Below are positions 1 to 8,811 of a DNA stretch of 38,964 nt, in pieces. The position numbers and the translations under genes are program-made. Source of the stretch: Brevundimonas sp. UBA5936 (GTDB taxonomy: Bacteria > Pseudomonadota > Alphaproteobacteria > Caulobacterales > Caulobacteraceae). The notes under the pieces were generated by a model. That model had not been told where the DNA came from and made no database searches. It saw only the letters and a list, made by a program, of their open reading frames with translations. The stretch is taken from NCBI GenBank assembly GCA_002430835.1, contig DJDA01000127.1, positions 13,480 through 52,443 of the forward strand, given 5' to 3'. Numbering within the stretch: position 1 is the first letter of the stretch; every line of letters begins with the position of its first letter.

Positions 1-1708
1 TGATGTCGCCGTCGGCATGTTCAAAGCGGTTGAACAGGCGGGCCTGTGTTTGGGCGTCGAAGCCGATCCCGGTGTCCTGGACCACGAAGCGCAGGGTCTG
101 GGGCGCCTCGGCCGGGACGGCGTCGACGGTCAGGCTGACGAAGCCGGAGGCGGTGAACTTGACGGCGTTGGAGACGAGGTTGGTCAGCACCTGCTTCAGG
201 CGTACCGGATCGCCATAGGTCCAGACCTGGGCCTCGGGCGCGACCTCGACAATGAACTGCAGGCCCTTGTCCCTGGCGGCGGCGGCGTAGAGGAGGGCGG
301 CTTCCTCCACCGTGCGGGCCAGGTCGAGCGGTTCCTCCTTCAGCTCCAGTCGACCGGATTCGACGCGGGCCAGATCCAGAATGTCGCTGAGGAGGGTCTG
401 GAGAGTGCGGCTTGACGACTGTATCAGCTCGAGCATTTCCTGCTGGTGCTGCGACAGTTCGGTGCGCGTCAGCGCCTGGGCCACGCCGATCACGCCGTTC
501 AGGGGCGTGCGGATTTCATGGCTCATATTGGCCAGGAAGCGGCTCTTGGCGCGATTGGCGGCGTCGGCGGCGTCGCGCGCCTCGGCCAGGGCGTCGGCGT
601 TGCGCTTCAGGTCGCTGATGTCCGAGCAGACGGTGACGGCGCCGCCGCCGACGGTGGGGCGGTCCTGGACGCGCAACCAGCGGCCGGCGACTTGCATTTC
701 GCGCGGCGCGAGGAGCGTTCGGCGGCTGGTCAAGCGCTCCGAGATCCAGGCTTCTTCGCGACCGATGGCGTCGGCGTAGACGCCGGCCCTGATGCCGACC
801 TCGAGCACTTCGCGGAAGGAGACGCCGGGCCGCAGCACGGGGGCCAGATGCGGGTGAATCTCGCTGTAGCGCTGATTCCACATGACGAGGCGATCATCGG
901 CGTCATAGACGCCGACGCCGTCGGGCATGGCCTGGACGGCTTCCAGAAGCTGCCCCAGGACGCTGCGTCGCGACCACCAGATCATGCCGGTGAAGAAGGC
1001 GGCCACGCTGAGGGTCAGAGCCACGCCGAGGGCGATCCACAAGGTGACGACGGCGGCGCTCGCCCCTTGGCTGAGAAGCACGCCTGGCGCGGGGGTTAGG
1101 CTTACCGCCGTCATGGCGACGAAGTGCAGCCAGGCGACGCCGCCGGAAGACAGGGCCGTGGCGGCGGCCAGACCGCGCCACTTGTTCATCGCAGGCAGCC
1201 AGGCGACCGCGCTGAACAGGACAAGCGCGCCCGCCACGGCCAGAACGACCCGCGGCGCGTTCCAGGTCAGGACCGCCCCGGACAGGCGCATCGCATCCAT
1301 GCCGACGAAATGCATGGCGGCGACTCCGGCCGTGATGACGGCGCCGGCGGACAGGGCGGAGCGGCGCCGCCAGCCTGCCTCGGTCGCGCCGATCAGATGC
1401 AACTGCATGGCGACCCAGAAGGCGGCCGTGACGATCACCAGCGACAGGAAGGTCTGCAAGGGATCGTAGCGGATATCCACCCCAACGTCGTAGGCCAGCA
1501 TGGCGATGAAGTGGGTCGTCCACACGCCCAGTCCGGCGACCAGCGGCGCCGACAGGGTGTAGGGACGACGCGCACGGGGCGACAGGCGACGGGCGCGTTC
1601 GGACAGAAGCAGGGCGATGCCGATGCTGAAGACGCAAGCCAGGATGGCCAGGGAGGCGATTCGCCAGTCGTGGCGTTCAACCAGACAGCTCAGAACGCCG
1701 CCCATCAT
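1..1708 (-). CDS. MHYT-PAS sensor histidine kinase, C-terminus cut by window edge
   Basis: Membrane sensor kinase read on the minus strand. Residues 1 to about 205 are hydrophobic with three MHYT-type motifs: HFIAM near 66, HFVGM near 133 and HFVAM near 195. These fit the MHYT domain, a multi-helix membrane domain proposed to bind copper and sense a diatomic gas. A PAS region follows, then a HisKA box with SHEIRTPLNG (phospho-acceptor His397) and the start of an HATPase domain, including an N box (NLVSNAVKF) and DTGIGF. The reading runs off position 1 before the last ATP-binding glycine motif, so a C-terminal receiver domain cannot be excluded. The start at 1708 has GAGGGAG a few bases upstream and a second ATG directly after it. 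It is divergent from phoR across a 143-bp gap; no partner regulator is visible. Confidence 0.88.
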   Translation of the reverse strand, partial: MMGGVLSCLVERHDWRIASLAILACVFSIGIALLLSERARRLSPRARRPYTLSAPLVAGLGVWTTHFIAMLAYDVGVDIRYDPLQTFLSLVIVTAAFWVAMQLHLIGATEAGWRRRSALSAGAVITAGVAAMHFVGMDAMRLSGAVLTWNAPRVVLAVAGALVLFSAVAWLPAMNKWRGLAAATALSSGGVAWLHFVAMTAVSLTPAPGVLLSQGASAAVVTLWIALGVALTLSVAAFFTGMIWWSRRSVLGQLLEAVQAMPDGVGVYDADDRLVMWNQRYSEIHPHLAPVLRPGVSFREVLEVGIRAGVYADAIGREEAWISERLTSRRTLLAPREMQVAGRWLRVQDRPTVGGGAVTVCSDISDLKRNADALAEARDAADAANRAKSRFLANMSHEIRTPLNGVIGVAQALTRTELSQHQQEMLELIQSSSRTLQTLLSDILDLARVESGRLELKEEPLDLARTVEEAALLYAAAARDKGLQFIVEVAPEAQVWTYGDPVRLKQVLTNLVSNAVKFTASGFVSLTVDAVPAEAPQTLRFVVQDTGIGFDAQTQARLFNRFEHADGDI

Positions 1709-1851
1709 GATGCTCCCTCAGCCCCTAGCCGTTCCGCCGTAAATCCGTGAAGAAACCAAGCTACACATCCCGTGCGTCGATCCGGCCGACTCAGCGGGCT
1801 GCCGACGAACCATAGGTCGTGCTGCTGAATAATGAGATAACGTCGGTCTAG

Positions 1852-3249
1852 ATGCCTTACGATCACTCTCCGTCACCTGTCGCGCCTACGGCGTCGTCCC
1901 GGCTGTGGACCGCCGGCGCCAGCGGAGGCGTCGCCATCCTGGTGATGGCGGTCCTGGCGGTGATGAAGCCGGAGCTGGCGGGCTGGCTGGCGGCGGGGGC
2001 CGTCGCGGTCGCGCTGGCGACCTGGCTGGTGAACCGCAATCCGCCGGCGGCCGCCGATGAGATGGAATTCGAGCCGGGCGCGGTCGATCTGGGGCCTGAT
2101 GCGGCCCTGCTGGGCGATGTGTTCGAGGCGCTGGACGATCCCTTGCTGATCATCAGCGGCGGCGAGGCGGACGACATCGCCGGACGCCGCATCGCCCTGG
2201 CCAATGCGGCGGCGCGCGAGTTGTTCAAGCTGAACGGGACGGGCGGGGGGTTGCTGGTCTCGGTGCTGCGCGAGCCGCGCGTGCTGGAGGCGGTGGACGA
2301 GGCTCTGTTCGAAGGCGTCGGCGCCGAGGTCGATTATGTCGGCGGCGGCGTTCAGGAGCGGCACTGGCGAGCCTTCGTGCGTCCTCTGCCGACGCGCGAG
2401 GCTTCGGCCTGGGGCGGCGGGGCGCTGACGCTGCTGGCGCTGCGCGACGAGACGGACGTGCGCCGCATGGAGAAGATGCGCGTCGACTTCCTGGCCAACG
2501 CCAGCCACGAACTGCGCACGCCGCTGGCGTCGCTGTCGGGGTTCATCGAGACGCTGAAGGGCCACGCCAAGGACGACCCCAAGGCGCGCGACAAATTCCT
2601 CGACATCATGGCGGTGCAGGCTGACCGGATGCGGCGGCTGGTCGCCGATCTGCTGTCGCTGAGCCGGATCGAGCTGAACGAACACATCGCGCCCCTGGGC
2701 CGGGTCAACCTGGCGCGGGCGACGGCCGATGTGGTCGATGCGGTCAGCGTCATCTCCAGCGAGCGGCAGGTGACGATCCGTGCGGAGCTGCCGCACGGCG
2801 GCGCGGCCGTGACCGGCGACCGGGACGAGATCGCCCAGGTGGTGCAGAACCTGATCGACAACGCTCTGAAATATTCCAGCGCAGGCGGGACCATCGAGGT
2901 CGGCATCGAGATCGACCGCACCCTGGACGAGGCCATGGCGGCGCGGATGAGCGAGGGCAACCGCCTGTCCCTGGCGACCCCCGACCGCGAGACGGGCCAG
3001 CGCTACGCCGTCGTCACCGTGCGCGACCACGGGCCGGGCATGGCGCGCGAGCACCTGCCGCGCCTGACGGAGCGATTCTATCGCGTCGAGGGCCAGAAGA
3101 GCGGCGATCGGCAGGGCACGGGCCTGGGCCTGGCCATCGTGCGCCACATCATCATCCGCCACCGGGGCGGCCTGTCCGTGGACAGCGCGCCGGGGCATGG
3201 GGCGATCTTCGCGGCCTGTTTCCCCCTGGCTCCGCCATCCGAAGCGTGA
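1852..3249 (+). CDS. phoR: Phosphate regulon sensor histidine kinase PhoR
   Basis: Inner-membrane kinase that phosphorylates PhoB when phosphate is scarce and is held off by the Pst transporter through PhoU. The 465-residue product has two hydrophobic stretches (about 25-60), a PAS-like region (about 85-205), the HisKA motif ASHELRTPLASLSG with His219, the N box QNLIDNALKYSS, DHGPGM and the G2 box GTGLGLAI. Identity rests on this architecture plus its place directly before pstC-pstA-pstB-phoU-phoB, the order known in Caulobacter. No strong ribosome-binding site precedes the ATG, but no better in-frame start is near. A 163-bp gap carrying a Pho box separates it from pstC, so phoR may be transcribed apart from the PhoB-activated genes. 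Confidence 0.95.
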   Translation: MPYDHSPSPVAPTASSRLWTAGASGGVAILVMAVLAVMKPELAGWLAAGAVAVALATWLVNRNPPAAADEMEFEPGAVDLGPDAALLGDVFEALDDPLLIISGGEADDIAGRRIALANAAARELFKLNGTGGGLLVSVLREPRVLEAVDEALFEGVGAEVDYVGGGVQERHWRAFVRPLPTREASAWGGGALTLLALRDETDVRRMEKMRVDFLANASHELRTPLASLSGFIETLKGHAKDDPKARDKFLDIMAVQADRMRRLVADLLSLSRIELNEHIAPLGRVNLARATADVVDAVSVISSERQVTIRAELPHGGAAVTGDRDEIAQVVQNLIDNALKYSSAGGTIEVGIEIDRTLDEAMAARMSEGNRLSLATPDRETGQRYAVVTVRDHGPGMAREHLPRLTERFYRVEGQKSGDRQGTGLGLAIVRHIIIRHRGGLSVDSAPGHGAIFAACFPLAPPSEA

Positions 3250-3299
3250 AGTCCGGGTTCGGACCGATCGTCATGGACCTGCGACATTGCGGCTGGGCG

Positions 3300-3328
3300 T
3301 CGTAACAGAACTGTCATCCAGTCGTCTT
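3300..3328 (+). promoter_or_regulatory. Pho box array (PhoB binding site) upstream of pstC
   Basis: Three seven-base units lie at exact 11-bp spacing: TCGTAAC (3300), CTGTCAT (3311) and TCGTCTT (3322). The last two with their 4-bp spacer match the E. coli Pho box consensus at 13 of 18 positions, including a perfect CTGTCAT. A TATCGC at 3341 could serve as a -10, 12 bp downstream. Position and spacing fit PhoB activation of the pst genes about 85 bp before pstC. Confidence 0.75.
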
Positions 3329-3412
3329 AATCCGCTGACGTATCGCAGGCAGTTTCCCGGCCGAAACGCACCGAACCCGGCGCGTTCCTGATTCCTGCGC
3401 TGATCGGACCGG

Positions 3413-4843
3413 ATGATCTGGATTTTCCTGCTGCTGCTGATCGCCTTCGCCGTCCTGGCCTATGTGGCCGGGCGGGCCTTGGCCGTTCGCCGGAGCCAGG
3501 GGGCGAAGTCGCATTCGCGTCCTGGCCAACACGGGCTTTACGCCCTGATCTGGGTCGGGGTTCCGGCGCTGGCGATGCTGATCGCCGCCTCGGTCTTCTC
3601 GACCTCCATCGAGCAGCAGATGATGCGGGCGGGCGCGCCTGACAGCGTCACCCAGCTGGAGCCGTTCCGCCGTGAGGCCTTCTTCGCCGACGCCCGTCTG
3701 GTCGGGGCGGGGCAGGAGGCGCGCCAGATCTGGCCCGCGCCCTATGCCGAAGAGCTGCCGGCCGAGGGGCGTCGCGCCCACCGCATCGCCGCGGCCCTGA
3801 ACTGGGGCGGGGGCGTCGCCGCCCTGATCGCCGCCGTGCTGGGCGGCCTGTTCGTCTTCACCCGCATCCGCCCGGACCTGCGCGCGCGCAACAAGGTCGA
3901 GGGCTGGATCACCGGCGTGCTGTTCGCCTGTTCGGCGGTGGCGGTGCTGACCACGGTCGGCATCATCTTCTCGCTGGTGATCGATTCCTTGCGCTTCTTC
4001 AGCATGGTGCCGATCACCGAGTTCCTGTTCGGGACCAAGTGGAGCCCGCAGATCGCCATCCGCGCGGATCAGGTCGGGTCGTCGGGCGCCTTCGGGGCCG
4101 TGCCGCTGTTCGCGGGCACCTTCCTGATCATGGCCATCGCCATGGCGGTGGCGGCGCCGATCGGCCTGTTCTCGGCGGTCTATCTGTCGGAGTATTCGGG
4201 CAAGAAGACCCGCGCCCTGGTCAAGCCGGCGCTGGAAGTCCTGGCGGGCGTGCCGACCGTGGTCTACGGCTTCTTCGCCGCCTTGACGGTGGGTCCGGCG
4301 CTGCGCGTCTTCTTCAACGGCATCGGCGACATGCTGATCGGCGGGCCGTTCAACGATCTGGGCCTCTATCTGTCGCTGGTCCAGAACCAGATGGCCCTGG
4401 TGGCGGGCGCGGTCATGGGGATCATGCTGATCCCCTTCGTCAGCTCCCTGTCGGACGACATTCTGAACGCCGTGCCGCAGTCGCTGCGCGACGGCTCCTA
4501 CGCCATGGGCGCCACCAAGTCCGAGACGATCAAGAAGGTGCTGCTGCCCGCCGCCCTGCCGGGCGTCGCCGGGGCTCTGCTGCTGGCCGTGTCGCGCGCC
4601 ATCGGCGAGACCATGATCGTGACCATGGCCGCCGGCCTGGCCGCCAAGCTGACCCTGAATCCGCTGGAGACGGTCACGACCGTCACCGTCCAGATCGTCA
4701 CCCTGCTGACCGGCGACCAGGAGTTCAACAGTCCCAAGACCCTGGCCGCCTTCGGCCTGGGCCTGACGCTGTTCGTGGTCACGCTGATGCTGAACATCGT
4801 CGCCATGCGCATCGTGCAAGCCTATCGGGAACAGTATGACTGA
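3413..4843 (+). CDS. pstC: Phosphate ABC transporter permease PstC
   Basis: One of the two inner-membrane channel subunits of the high-affinity phosphate importer PstSCAB. The 476-residue protein is longer than enterobacterial PstC (about 320) because of an N-terminal extension of roughly 150 residues with extra membrane segments, as seen in alphaproteobacterial forms. The C-terminal half holds the permease core: an alternating hydrophobic pattern and the cytoplasmic coupling motif MGATKSETIKKVLLPAALPG, which contacts the PstB ATPase. The stop overlaps the pstA start by 8 bp, indicating translational coupling. It is the first gene after the Pho box, so it should be induced by low phosphate. 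Confidence 0.96.
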   Translation: MIWIFLLLLIAFAVLAYVAGRALAVRRSQGAKSHSRPGQHGLYALIWVGVPALAMLIAASVFSTSIEQQMMRAGAPDSVTQLEPFRREAFFADARLVGAGQEARQIWPAPYAEELPAEGRRAHRIAAALNWGGGVAALIAAVLGGLFVFTRIRPDLRARNKVEGWITGVLFACSAVAVLTTVGIIFSLVIDSLRFFSMVPITEFLFGTKWSPQIAIRADQVGSSGAFGAVPLFAGTFLIMAIAMAVAAPIGLFSAVYLSEYSGKKTRALVKPALEVLAGVPTVVYGFFAALTVGPALRVFFNGIGDMLIGGPFNDLGLYLSLVQNQMALVAGAVMGIMLIPFVSSLSDDILNAVPQSLRDGSYAMGATKSETIKKVLLPAALPGVAGALLLAVSRAIGETMIVTMAAGLAAKLTLNPLETVTTVTVQIVTLLTGDQEFNSPKTLAAFGLGLTLFVVTLMLNIVAMRIVQAYREQYD

Positions 4844-6131
4844 CGCCGCCTCTCCCTCGACCGGCGTCAGCCCGCGCACCCAGCGCCTGAAGAGCCGCCT
4901 GCGCGCCCGCTATGCGCGTGAGACCCGCTTCCGCTGGTACGGCCGCGCGGCCATCGGCGTGGCCCTGACCTTCCTGGTGATCCTGCTCGGCAGCATCGTC
5001 ACCCAGGGCTACACCGCCTTCTACGCCCATACCGTGACCCTGCCGGTCTATATGGACCCGGCGCGGATCGACCGTTCCTATCCGCAGGGCGCCAATTTCG
5101 AGCAGATCGTCGCCGAGCAGCAGATCCGCCGCCTGGGAATCCAGGACGATGAACAGGGCGCCAAGGCCTCGGCCATGAAGGCCCTGCTGTCCTCGGAGCT
5201 GAAGTTCCAGGCCGCCAAGATGATCGCGCGCCAGCCCGGCCTGCTGGGCCAGACCGTTCCGGTCGCCGCGCCGCTGTCGGACGACGCCGAGATGTATCTG
5301 AAGGGCAAGATCACCCGCGATCAGCCCGAGGACCAACGCCGCGTCACCAATGAGCAGATGGACTGGCTGGACCGGATGAAGGCCTCGGGCGCGGTGCGCG
5401 CCCACTTCAACGCGGCCCTGTTCACCAAGGGCGACTCGACCCAGCCGGAGCTGGCGGGCCTGCTGGGCGCCGTGGTCGGTTCAGCCCTGATGCTGATGGT
5501 GACGGCTCTGATCGCCATTCCGGTCGGCGTCGGCGCCGCCGTCTGGCTGGAGGAGTATTCCCCCCGCAATCGCATCACGGCGATCATCGAGGTCAACATC
5601 AACAACCTGGCCGCCGTGCCGTCCATCGTCTACGGCCTGCTGGGTCTGGCGCTGTTCATCAACTTCATGCACCTGCCGCGCGCCAGTCCGCTGGTCGGGG
5701 GCCTGGTGCTGGCGCTGATGGCCCTGCCTACCATCATCATCGCCACCCGCTCGTCGCTGAAGGCGGTTCCGCCGTCGATCCGCGAGGCGGCCCTGGCCAT
5801 GGGCGCCAGCCGCACCCAGACGGTGTTCGGCCACGTCCTGCCGCTGGCCATGCCCGGCGTGATGACCGGCGCCATCATCTCCATGGCCCACGCGCTCGGC
5901 GAGACGGCGCCCCTGCTGCTGATCGGCATGATCAGCTTCGTGCCGGGCGTGCCGCACGCCATAGACGAGCCTGTCGGCGCCCTGCCGTCGCTGATCTACA
6001 TCTGGGAGAATGCGTCCGAGCGCGCCTTCCACGAACGGACGGCGGCCGCCATCCTTGTCCTTCTCGCCTTCATGATCGTCATGAACGCCGCCGCAGTCTT
6101 GCTGCGCCGTCGCTTCGAACGCCGGTGGTAA
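4836..6131 (+). CDS. pstA: Phosphate ABC transporter permease PstA
   Basis: Second channel subunit of the phosphate importer, pairing with PstC and PstB. At 431 residues it carries an N-terminal domain of the DUF3333 kind (about 1-200: one membrane helix, then a hydrophilic periplasmic stretch) before the permease core. The coupling motif around MGASRTQTVFGHVLPLAMPG is present. It begins inside the end of pstC (ATG at 4836, pstC stop at 4841-4843), and its own stop lies 5 bp before the preferred pstB start. Family and position agree; the N-terminal extension is usual in this lineage. Confidence 0.96.
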   Translation: MTDAASPSTGVSPRTQRLKSRLRARYARETRFRWYGRAAIGVALTFLVILLGSIVTQGYTAFYAHTVTLPVYMDPARIDRSYPQGANFEQIVAEQQIRRLGIQDDEQGAKASAMKALLSSELKFQAAKMIARQPGLLGQTVPVAAPLSDDAEMYLKGKITRDQPEDQRRVTNEQMDWLDRMKASGAVRAHFNAALFTKGDSTQPELAGLLGAVVGSALMLMVTALIAIPVGVGAAVWLEEYSPRNRITAIIEVNINNLAAVPSIVYGLLGLALFINFMHLPRASPLVGGLVLALMALPTIIIATRSSLKAVPPSIREAALAMGASRTQTVFGHVLPLAMPGVMTGAIISMAHALGETAPLLLIGMISFVPGVPHAIDEPVGALPSLIYIWENASERAFHERTAAAILVLLAFMIVMNAAAVLLRRRFERRW

Positions 6132-6136
6132 ATCTT

Positions 6137-7009
6137 ATGAAGTCCCGCATCTTCCGCGCTCCCGACGGCTCTTCGACCGGCGCTGCCTCCTCTGAAGCCG
6201 CCACCCTGTCGACCGCCCCGGCCGTCGGCGCCCACGCCTCGGCGCCGCTGGGCCCGATCAAGATCGCCGCGCGCGACGTCTGCGTCTTCTATGGCGAGAA
6301 GCAGGCCCTGTTCGACGTCTCGCTGGAGATTCCGGACAAGACGGTGACGGCGCTGATCGGTCCGTCGGGCTGCGGCAAGTCGACCTTCCTGCGGACCATG
6401 AACCGCATGAACGACACCATCCCCGGCACTCGCGTGACCGGCCGGATCGACATGGACGGCGCGGACATCAACGACAAGAAGATCGACCCGGTTCTGCTGC
6501 GCGCCCAGGTCGGCATGGTGTTCCAGAAGCCGAACCCCTTCCCCAAGTCGATCTATGAGAACGTGGCCTATGGGCCCAAGATCCACGGCCTGGCCTCGAC
6601 CAAGGGCGAGATGGACGAGATCGTCCAGAAGTCTCTGAAGCGCGCCGGTCTGTGGGACGAGGTCGCCGACCGCCTGCACTCGCCGGGCACCGGTTTGTCG
6701 GGCGGCCAGCAGCAGCGTCTGGTCATCGCCCGCGCCATCGCGGTCGAACCCGAAGTCATCCTGATGGACGAGCCCTGCTCGGCGCTGGACCCGATCGCCA
6801 CGGCCAAGATCGAGGAGCTGATCGACGAACTGCGCGAGCGCTACTGCATCGTCATCGTCACCCACTCGATGGCGCAGGCGGCGCGGGTGTCGCAGCGCAC
6901 GGCCTTCTTCCACATGGGCAAGCTGGTCGAGACCGGCGACACCGAAGAGATCTTCACCAACCCGCGCGAAAAGCGCACGCTCGATTACATCACCGGCCGC
7001 TTCGGCTGA
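6137..7009 (+). CDS. pstB: Phosphate ABC transporter ATP-binding protein PstB
   Basis: Cytoplasmic ATPase that powers phosphate import through PstCA and takes part in the PhoR-PhoU signalling complex. Read from ATG 6137 it has 290 residues: a variable, Ala/Ser-rich N-terminus of about 40, Walker A GPSGCGKST (75-83), Q-loop at Gln130 in VGMVFQKPNPFP, signature LSGGQQQR (187-194) and Walker B VILMDEP (207-213), then the switch His in VTHSM. A GTG at 6125, overlapping pstA, is an alternative start adding four residues. GGTGG lies about 8 bases before the ATG. The PNPFP segment after the Q-loop is typical of PstB among ABC ATPases. Confidence 0.97.
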   Translation: MKSRIFRAPDGSSTGAASSEAATLSTAPAVGAHASAPLGPIKIAARDVCVFYGEKQALFDVSLEIPDKTVTALIGPSGCGKSTFLRTMNRMNDTIPGTRVTGRIDMDGADINDKKIDPVLLRAQVGMVFQKPNPFPKSIYENVAYGPKIHGLASTKGEMDEIVQKSLKRAGLWDEVADRLHSPGTGLSGGQQQRLVIARAIAVEPEVILMDEPCSALDPIATAKIEELIDELRERYCIVIVTHSMAQAARVSQRTAFFHMGKLVETGDTEEIFTNPREKRTLDYITGRFG

Positions 7010-7019
7010 GGACGCGACG

Positions 7020-7766
7020 ATGAACCAGCATACGGTCAAGGCTTACGGCGACGAGCTGAACCAGTTGACGGCCGAGGTGGTCCGCATGGGCGGCCTGGCC
7101 GAGGCGCAGGTGGCGGACGCCATCGAATCCGTCGCCCGCCGCGACGTGGCTCTGGCCAAGGCGGTGGTCGAGCGCGACAACCGCCTGGACGCCCTGCATC
7201 GCGACATCGAGAAGAAGGCCATCCGCCTGATCGCCCTGCGCCAGCCGGTCGCCAGCGACCTGCGCCGGACGCTGGGGGCGATGAAGCTGGCTTCGGACCT
7301 GGAGCGGACCGGCGATCTGGCCAAGAACATCGCCAAGCGGGCGCTGATCCTGGCCGAGGCCGAGCCGATGCAGCCGCTGACCCGCTCGATCGAGCGGATG
7401 GGGCGGCTGGTGTCGAACCGCCTGCGCGACGTGCTGGACGCCTATACGGCGTCGGAGATCGAGCGCGCCCTGTCGGTCTGGCAGACCGACGACGAGGTGG
7501 ACGAGCACTACAACGCCCTGTTCCGCGAACTGCTCACCTATATGATGGGCGACCCGCGCACGATCACGGCCTGCACCCACCTGCTGTTCATGGCCAAGAA
7601 CCTGGAGCGGATCGGCGACCACGCGACCAATATCGCCGAGACGGTCCACTATGAGATCACGGGCGAGGACATGCTGGGCGAGCGGCCGAAGGCCGTGCCT
7701 GGTCCCGGCGAAGAGCCGACGCCGACCCCGCATCTGCCTGCGTCGCCCGACGCGGCGGACGACTGA
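7020..7766 (+). CDS. phoU: Phosphate signalling protein PhoU
   Basis: Cytoplasmic negative regulator that links Pst transport status to PhoR. The 248-residue protein has the expected two-fold repeat of three-helix PhoU domains: residues about 15-105 with RQPVASDLRRTLGAMKLASDLERTGDLAKNIAKRA, here cited only as the region near residues 77-112, and a second copy near 118-215 containing MAKNLERIGDHATNIAE. The E/DxxxD metal-binding pattern is present in both halves. A Pro-rich tail of about 20 residues follows. GAGG sits 8 bases before the ATG, and the gene follows pstB by 10 bp. Confidence 0.96.
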   Translation: MNQHTVKAYGDELNQLTAEVVRMGGLAEAQVADAIESVARRDVALAKAVVERDNRLDALHRDIEKKAIRLIALRQPVASDLRRTLGAMKLASDLERTGDLAKNIAKRALILAEAEPMQPLTRSIERMGRLVSNRLRDVLDAYTASEIERALSVWQTDDEVDEHYNALFRELLTYMMGDPRTITACTHLLFMAKNLERIGDHATNIAETVHYEITGEDMLGERPKAVPGPGEEPTPTPHLPASPDAADD

Positions 7767-7809
7767 CACCCTACATCGCTGACGACTTCGACGAACCGGA
7801 GAGGCTGAC

Positions 7810-8499
7810 GTGCAACCCTATATCCTGGTGATGGAAGACGAGGACGCCCTGGCCACCCTGCTCCAGTACAATCTGGAGAAGGAAGGCTATGACGTGGCCG
7901 TCGCCGCCGACGGCGAGGAGGGGATGCTGCAGATCGACGAGCGCACCCCCGACCTGATCCTGCTGGACTGGATGCTGCCCAAGCTGTCGGGCATCGAGGT
8001 GTGCCGTCGCGTGCGCGGCCGGGCCGAGACGCGTAACCTGCCGATCATCATGCTGACCGCGCGCGGCGAGGAGACGGACCGCGTGCGCGGTCTGGACACC
8101 GGCGCCGACGACTATATGACCAAGCCCTTCTCGATGACGGAGCTGACCGCGCGCATCCGCGCCGTGCTGCGCCGTATCCGTCCGGGTCTGGCCGACGATC
8201 GGGTCAATCACGCCGACATCATCATGGACCGCGTCGCCCACCGCGTCAGCCGCGCGGGCCGCGAGGTGCATCTGGGCCCGACGGAGTTCCGCCTGCTGGA
8301 CCACTTCCTGAAGCATCCGGGCCGGGTGTTCAGCCGTGAACAGCTGCTGGACGCGGTCTGGGGCTCGGACGTCTATGTCGAGGCCCGCACGGTGGACGTC
8401 CACGTCGGCCGCCTGCGCAAGGCGCTGAACGTCGAAGGCACGGTCAACCCGATCCGCACCGTGCGTTCGGCGGGCTATTCGCTGGACCTGAATAACTAG
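7810..8499 (+). CDS. phoB: Phosphate regulon response regulator PhoB
   Basis: DNA-binding response regulator that, once phosphorylated by PhoR, binds Pho boxes such as the one at 3300-3328. The 229-residue protein has an N-terminal receiver domain (acidic pocket MEDED at 8-12, acceptor Asp53 in LLDWMLP, Lys in TKPFS) and a C-terminal OmpR-type winged helix (about 130-227, with REQLLDAVWG and VDVHVGRLRKAL). The start is GTG at 7810, chosen because GGAGAGG lies about 5 bases upstream and the N-terminus then matches PhoB length. It is the last gene of the block, 43 bp after phoU. Confidence 0.96.
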   Translation: MQPYILVMEDEDALATLLQYNLEKEGYDVAVAADGEEGMLQIDERTPDLILLDWMLPKLSGIEVCRRVRGRAETRNLPIIMLTARGEETDRVRGLDTGADDYMTKPFSMTELTARIRAVLRRIRPGLADDRVNHADIIMDRVAHRVSRAGREVHLGPTEFRLLDHFLKHPGRVFSREQLLDAVWGSDVYVEARTVDVHVGRLRKALNVEGTVNPIRTVRSAGYSLDLNN

Positions 8500-8811
8500 G
8501 CGGTGACTCCTGCGGCGCGGGCCACGCCGCTCTACGACGCACCACGGCTCCCCATCCCCTGCCGTCATCCTCGGGCTTGACCCGAGGATCCAGCCTTCCG
8601 CCTGCACGGCGTTGAACGGGTGAGCGCGCCGTTGCCCTGAATCTTCGGGTCAAGCCCGAAGATGACGGCGTGTAGAGGCGGGAAACGGCGCGGATGGGGC
8701 GAAGCCCGGGCGTGTGGCGGCGGGGAGCAGGAGCTTAACTTTTCTTCATCTGCATCCGCTCGCCCCTGCCGCCGCCTCTGAACGACGACGTCGCATCGGG
8801 GGAGGGAAGTC
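8500..8811. other. 312-bp intergenic region with REP-like repeat and CPBP gene leader
   Basis: No gene is seen here. The left two thirds hold the inverted repeat pair described separately (8561-8670). The right end holds a T-rich run near 8740 that may be promoter sequence, and a strong ribosome-binding site (GGGGGAGGGA) just before the ATG at 8812. No clear terminator for phoB other than the repeat itself was found. Confidence 0.6.
8561..8670. repeat. REP-like inverted repeat pair
   Basis: Two arms of about 33 bases, 8561-8593 and 8637-8670, are reverse complements of each other with a few mismatches. Each arm has its own small hairpin: CCTCGGG...CCCGAGG in the left arm and CTTCGGG...CCCGAAG in the right. 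The spacer of about 43 bp shows no coding potential. The pattern GTCATCC plus hairpin plus GGATCCA is like short intergenic repeats common in alphaproteobacteria. Being directly downstream of phoB, it may also act as a transcript end or stabiliser. Confidence 0.75.
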
